The position numbers were made by a program, and so were the translations under genes. DNA of 64,000 nucleotides from assembly GCA_963942565.1 (NCBI GenBank), contig CAWWDR010000962.1, forward strand, positions 310,001-374,000, in the 5' to 3' direction. This DNA is from Maea johnstoni (lineage: Eukaryota > Annelida > Polychaeta > Spionida > Magelonidae). The notes under the pieces are model-generated. The model was not told the DNA's origin. It saw nothing but the letters and a program-made list of their open reading frames with translations, and made no database searches. Of this stretch, positions 61,210 to 64,000 are shown in pieces. The stretch's first letter is position 1. The number at the start of each line of letters is the position of its first letter.

Positions 61210-61460
61210 CTCTCATGCTCTCTGTAATGCTAATCCTAATAATTCAATGGCTCAAATTAATTAGGCTATTTTAAAAAATAAATTACTATTCAAATTTCAC
61301 AGATTTCTGATCGACTTAAAAATTAATTAGATATGACTAGAACCAGTTTTCCGCATCCCTTGAGGAATGCAGGTTACCATTTCACTTGATCAATAATAAG
61401 ATGGTCCAAATTACTTCTGGTCTCCAATTAACCTTGAGAGGATCTATCAAGAGAAAGAAC
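61210..61460. other. Gene-free stretch with a hairpin
   Basis: No coding frame seen. GCATCCCT and AGGAATGC near 61353-61370 form a short hairpin. Confidence 0.4.
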
Positions 61461-61631
61461 TCATTGAGGGACTTTTCCCAGATCTTCAATTGTGGATCTT
61501 TCTAATAAAAGCCTTTTTCCGATTTTTCGATAAGTAATTTCATTTCGGTGAATCATTCTATAAAGTGTATATTTTGAAATAGATAATAATTCAGCTGCTT
61601 CCGGTATAGTAAAACAAAGCTTATTTTCCAT
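61461..61631 (-). CDS. Excisionase-type helix-turn-helix protein
   Basis: A 56-residue protein starting at ATG 61631 behind GAAAGGAGAATAA, a strong binding site. It matches the HTH_17/MerR-like excisionase pattern throughout (TIPEAAELLSISKYTLYRMI, then YRKIGKRLLLERSTIEDL). Such proteins bend DNA in excision of mobile elements or act as small regulators. No integrase gene is visible in the window. Confidence 0.75.
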   Translation of the reverse strand: MENKLCFTIPEAAELLSISKYTLYRMIHRNEITYRKIGKRLLLERSTIEDLGKVPQ

Positions 61632-61728
61632 TTATTCTCCTTTCATATTAATGATACCAATACTCACTGAAGAACTTCTAGATGAAAAAAATTACAATAA
61701 ACTTACAAAAAACTTACTCTGTATTACT

Positions 61729-62502
61729 TTACTTCTGATATCTAATCTTTTTAATTTCAGTTACCATTTCTGGAATTAACTCATCAAATTCCCCTCTAGC
61801 ATTTTTAATCGTATGAGAAGATTGCACTACTCTTTTTTTATTCCTGAAAAGATCAGCTAATTCTTCAAAAGTCCAATAATCTACTAGATTCTTAAAAAGT
61901 CTTAATTCGTTAGAAGACTTCCTCCATATATACCCCTTTTCATCTTCCAAAACATAGTTATATTTTTTTGCTATTTCAATAATCTGTTCCTCAAATGTTA
62001 GCTGTTGAGGTTTATTATAAACCAATTGGGCTTCTTTTAAAAAATCTTGGAATTGATGAAGAATTATTGCCATTTTTTTTGCTCCATAAAATGTGATATC
62101 AATTTCTTCTTCTAAAGTCAGTTCTGGAGCAGAGGGTTTGCAAATACCAGAAATTAGATTATTTCCACTTTCAAAAAGATCCTCTATGAGATTTTCATAG
62201 TAAAGAGTCAATTTTTTTAACTGCTTAATAATGAGGTATAATAATGCTCTATCATTCTCTGTCTTAACACTAAATTTTAGATTTTCAAAGATTCCCTTAT
62301 GATTTTCATATGCATAATAATGTTTACCTATAAGTTCAATCCAATATTGAAAATCTTTGACATCAATGACTTCCTTATTGAATTGAGTTTCATTTTGAGA
62401 AGATTCTAATAGTTCTGAAAGTCCCTTTTTTAATAGAATTATTTCTTTATTATTGTTAGGAAGTTTTTTTTCTTGTTCTGTAAATAATGATTCAGTATCC
62501 AT
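61729..62502 (-). CDS. Unknown 257-residue helical protein
   Basis: Not recognised. It is rich in Glu/Lys/Leu and predicted helical, with no signal peptide or membrane segment. The C-terminal part (WTFEELADLFRNKKRVVQSS, then HTIKNARGEFDELIPEM) has the feel of a DnaA-like or HTH segment, but I cannot assign it. An inverted repeat ATTCTAA/TTAGAAT lies 50 bases upstream. Low GC and isolation suggest transferred DNA. Confidence 0.55.
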   Translation of the reverse strand: MDTESLFTEQEKKLPNNNKEIILLKKGLSELLESSQNETQFNKEVIDVKDFQYWIELIGKHYYAYENHKGIFENLKFSVKTENDRALLYLIIKQLKKLTLYYENLIEDLFESGNNLISGICKPSAPELTLEEEIDITFYGAKKMAIILHQFQDFLKEAQLVYNKPQQLTFEEQIIEIAKKYNYVLEDEKGYIWRKSSNELRLFKNLVDYWTFEELADLFRNKKRVVQSSHTIKNARGEFDELIPEMVTEIKKIRYQK

Positions 62503-62551
62503 ATTAAGAATTCTCCGACTGTATTATCAACCAATTTATATAACTGTAATT

Positions 62552-62570
62552 ATTCTAAAATTGTTAGAAT
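62552..62570. promoter_or_regulatory. Inverted repeat upstream of the 257-residue gene
   Basis: ATTCTAA and TTAGAAT with a five-base spacer, in position to be an operator for the leftward gene at 62502. Confidence 0.35.
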
Positions 62571-62630
62571 TGGTACTCATCCATAACTATACACATAGGT
62601 CAATACTTTTCAAATGCAAAATGGAATTAG

Positions 62631-62815
62631 GTATATTTTATATGCAATTGTGTTCCAGAAAAAATATCCATATCAAAAGGATTAAAGACTACACCAAATG
62701 CATCCACAAATGATTTATCGATAATCATTCGAAAAATATTATTACACATAAATGAATGATTTAAATTTAACATCTCCTTTAGATTGTCATTAAGCGAATA
62801 CAGACCGATCCATAT
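62631..62815 (-). pseudogene. Gene remnant, copy 1 of a repeated small family
   Basis: About 61 codons without a convincing start read SLNDNLKEMLNLNHSF, then FVDAFGVVFNPFDMDIFSG, ending LHIKYT. A diverged relative lies at 63646. Each lies beside a block of the 57-bp repeat. The family is unknown. Confidence 0.45.
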
Positions 62816-62879
62816 TTACAATATATAAACCATATAAAAGACATTAGTATGCGATGATAACCAGCTCATGTAATTATTT

Positions 62880-63355
62880 TTTTACTCACACTACACTCAC
62901 CAGAAACTGATGACGGACCTGTCCGTTGAATGAGTTTTAAGATCGCATATTGTTCACCAGTAAGCGATGACGGACCGGTCCGTTGAATGTGTATTAAGAT
63001 CACATATCGTTCTCCAGTAAGCGATGACGGACCGGTCCGTTGAATTAGTTTTTAGCTCACATATCATTCACCAGCAAGCGGTGACGGACCGGTCCGTTGA
63101 ATTAGTTTTTAGCTCACATATCATTCACCAGCAAGCGGTGACGGACCGGTCCGTTGAATTAGTTTTTAGCTCACATATCATTCACCAGCAAGCGGTGACG
63201 GACCGGTCCGTTGAATTAGTTTTTAGCTCACATATCATTCACCAGCAAGCGGTGACGGACCGGTCCGTTGAATTAGTTTTTAGCTCACATATCATTCACC
63301 AGCAAGCGGTGACGGACCGGTCCGTTGAATTAGTTTTATGATCGCAGAACGTTCA
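62880..63355. repeat. Tandem array of 57-bp repeats with a 14-bp palindrome
   Basis: Eight units whose GACGGA starts fall at 62912, 62969, 63026, 63083, 63140, 63197, 63254 and 63311, exactly 57 bp apart. Each carries ACGGACCGGTCCGT (perfect palindrome; the first unit has one change). Units 4-7 are identical by eye; the outer ones differ. Every unit also has CACCAG and a GTTGAAT flank. The rightward frame across it (63024-63341) is a by-product of the repeat length being divisible by three. Confidence 0.95.
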
Positions 63356-63645
63356 TAAGAAACAGAGTACTCTTTAAAATCCATAAATATATACAACATA
63401 ACGAATTGCAGAAAAGTAGGACACTTGCCGCTCGGCGCAAATGTATAACCAGAAAGGAGTTAGGATAGAAACAGAAAAAACACCGTCGGACAGAATAGTC
63501 AAAGTCAGACAAAAAAGTGTTAAACACAAACTTACATAAAGTTATACCTCGTAGAGAATTAAATAAAAAACAAAATGCCCAACCAAACGTCTGACGGACG
63601 TCCTTTATCTTGCCAGGCACACCAAAAGTCACAAATCTACTTTAT
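63356..63645. other. Gene-free spacer between repeat blocks
   Basis: No supported gene. Small hairpins occur (for example GCCGCTCGGC near 63428-63437 and ACGTC/GACGT near 63587-63601). Confidence 0.4.
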
Positions 63646-63870
63646 TTGCAAATGTGTTTTTGTAAAATTATCTTTATCAATAGGATTAAAGACAGCACCA
63701 ACTGAATTAAAAATGTATTATCAATAGAAACCTGAAATGAGTATAAGATTTCCAATTTTCGAGCCATGATTATTAGCAAATTAACATAACAAATAAATAA
63801 GTGATTTCAATTTGTCATCACCTTGAATCCCTCAGGGATGAGAAATAAACCGGTCTAAATCCACAATAAA
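63646..63870 (-). pseudogene. Gene remnant, copy 2 of the repeated small family
   Basis: Broken frame with the same ending as copy 1 (VGAVFNPIDKDNFTKTHLQI) and matching DNA blocks such as GGATTAAAGAC. It has decayed further than copy 1. Confidence 0.45.
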
Positions 63871-63895
63871 TAATCTCTCCAATAACCATCATTAT

Positions 63896-64000
63896 ACGAT
63901 GATGGGCTAGTCCGTTGAATGAGTTTTAAGATCAAATATCGTCTCCAGAAAGCGATGACGGACCGGTCCATTGAATGAGTTTTAAGATCACATATCGTTC
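63896..64000. repeat. Second block of the 57-bp repeat, cut by the window end
   Basis: Two units, starting at 63901 (a degenerate GATGGGCTAGTCCGTT) and 63957 (GACGGACCGGTCC), 56 bp apart, and continuing to the edge. Flanks match the first block (GTTGAATGAGTTTTAAGATC). Confidence 0.85.

Noticed and set aside
63024-63341. Rightward 105-residue frame with a 19-residue repeat
   Set aside because: It runs exactly over the 57-bp repeats (57 is divisible by three), and has no ribosome binding site or life outside the array.
62880-64000. CRISPR array
   Set aside because: Units are tandem copies without variable spacers, and no cas genes are present.
59734-64000. Integron cassette array with attC sites
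   Set aside because: GTTGAAT fits one attC core box, but no matching RYYYAAC box occurs in the same unit and orientation, no integron integrase is seen, and repeats do not separate the small genes.
1-64000. Prophage
   Set aside because: No capsid, terminase, portal or tail genes were recognised anywhere in the window.

Overview
The window looks like a chromosomal segment of a low-GC, free-living spirochaete (Spirochaetota, Spirochaetaceae-like). The reasons are the divergent EF-G paralogue, the SSB remnant, the mix of TRAP and tripartite tricarboxylate transporters, and the large outer-membrane protease/beta-propeller/barrel protein. This is a family-level guess from gene content and protein character, not a database match. 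Genes carry strong AGGAG-type ribosome binding sites, and these were used to shorten several starts.

1-15.1 kb is ordinary core chromosome: an EF-G-like GTPase (cut by the left edge), a class III adenylate cyclase, citrate synthase, trmB, a secreted gluzincin/beta-propeller/barrel protein, mfd, a three-gene set ending in a PilZ-type protein, and metK. The core stops at a tRNA-Asn with an intact promoter but no proper 3' end (15205-15255).

15.2-33 kb is accessory DNA: a 5'-truncated ssb, a YdjM-like membrane protein, an orphan HicB/Xre protein, a lipoprotein, an IS3-family element that itself carries an IS1182-family element, an MBL-fold hydrolase, an unusual histidine kinase without its ATPase domain, and a decayed trb-type conjugation cluster (trbE broken, then trbJ, L, F, G, I; no trbB/C/D, relaxase or coupling protein seen) with ArdC-like and MORN-like genes. 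A recurring ATCGA-n-ATCGA motif sits in four intergenic regions here. The side near 33 kb carries a degenerate tRNA-Gly remnant.

33-35.9 kb is gene-poor: an IS110-family transposase with a structured upstream RNA candidate, gene scraps and an inverted repeat.

35.7-58.8 kb is a metabolic island of two parallel catabolic modules. Module 1 has FadR-type regulators (two near-identical copies), RidA, an ornithine-cyclodeaminase-like enzyme, a fold-II PLP lyase, a MalY/PatB lyase, a TRAP transporter, a LarA-like racemase/epimerase, a 2-hydroxyacid dehydrogenase, KDG kinase, a KDPG aldolase fused to a VOC domain, and an RraA-family protein. Module 2 has a fold-II PLP lyase, a TctABC transporter, a DapA-family aldolase, a DgoK-like kinase, an RpiR regulator and a second MalY/PatB. 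Both pair PLP eliminases with 2-keto-3-deoxy-sugar-acid kinases and aldolases. The inferred role is uptake of amino- (or thio-) sugar acids, elimination to a 2-keto-3-deoxy acid, then phosphorylation and retro-aldol cleavage. Remnants of a third copy lie at 35.7-37.05 kb.

59-64 kb is a run of small minus-strand genes (HigA-like and ParS/MbcA-like antitoxins, mosaic relatives, an excisionase-like HTH protein, unknowns), followed by arrays of an exactly 57-bp repeat built round a 14-bp palindrome and two diverged copies of a small gene remnant.
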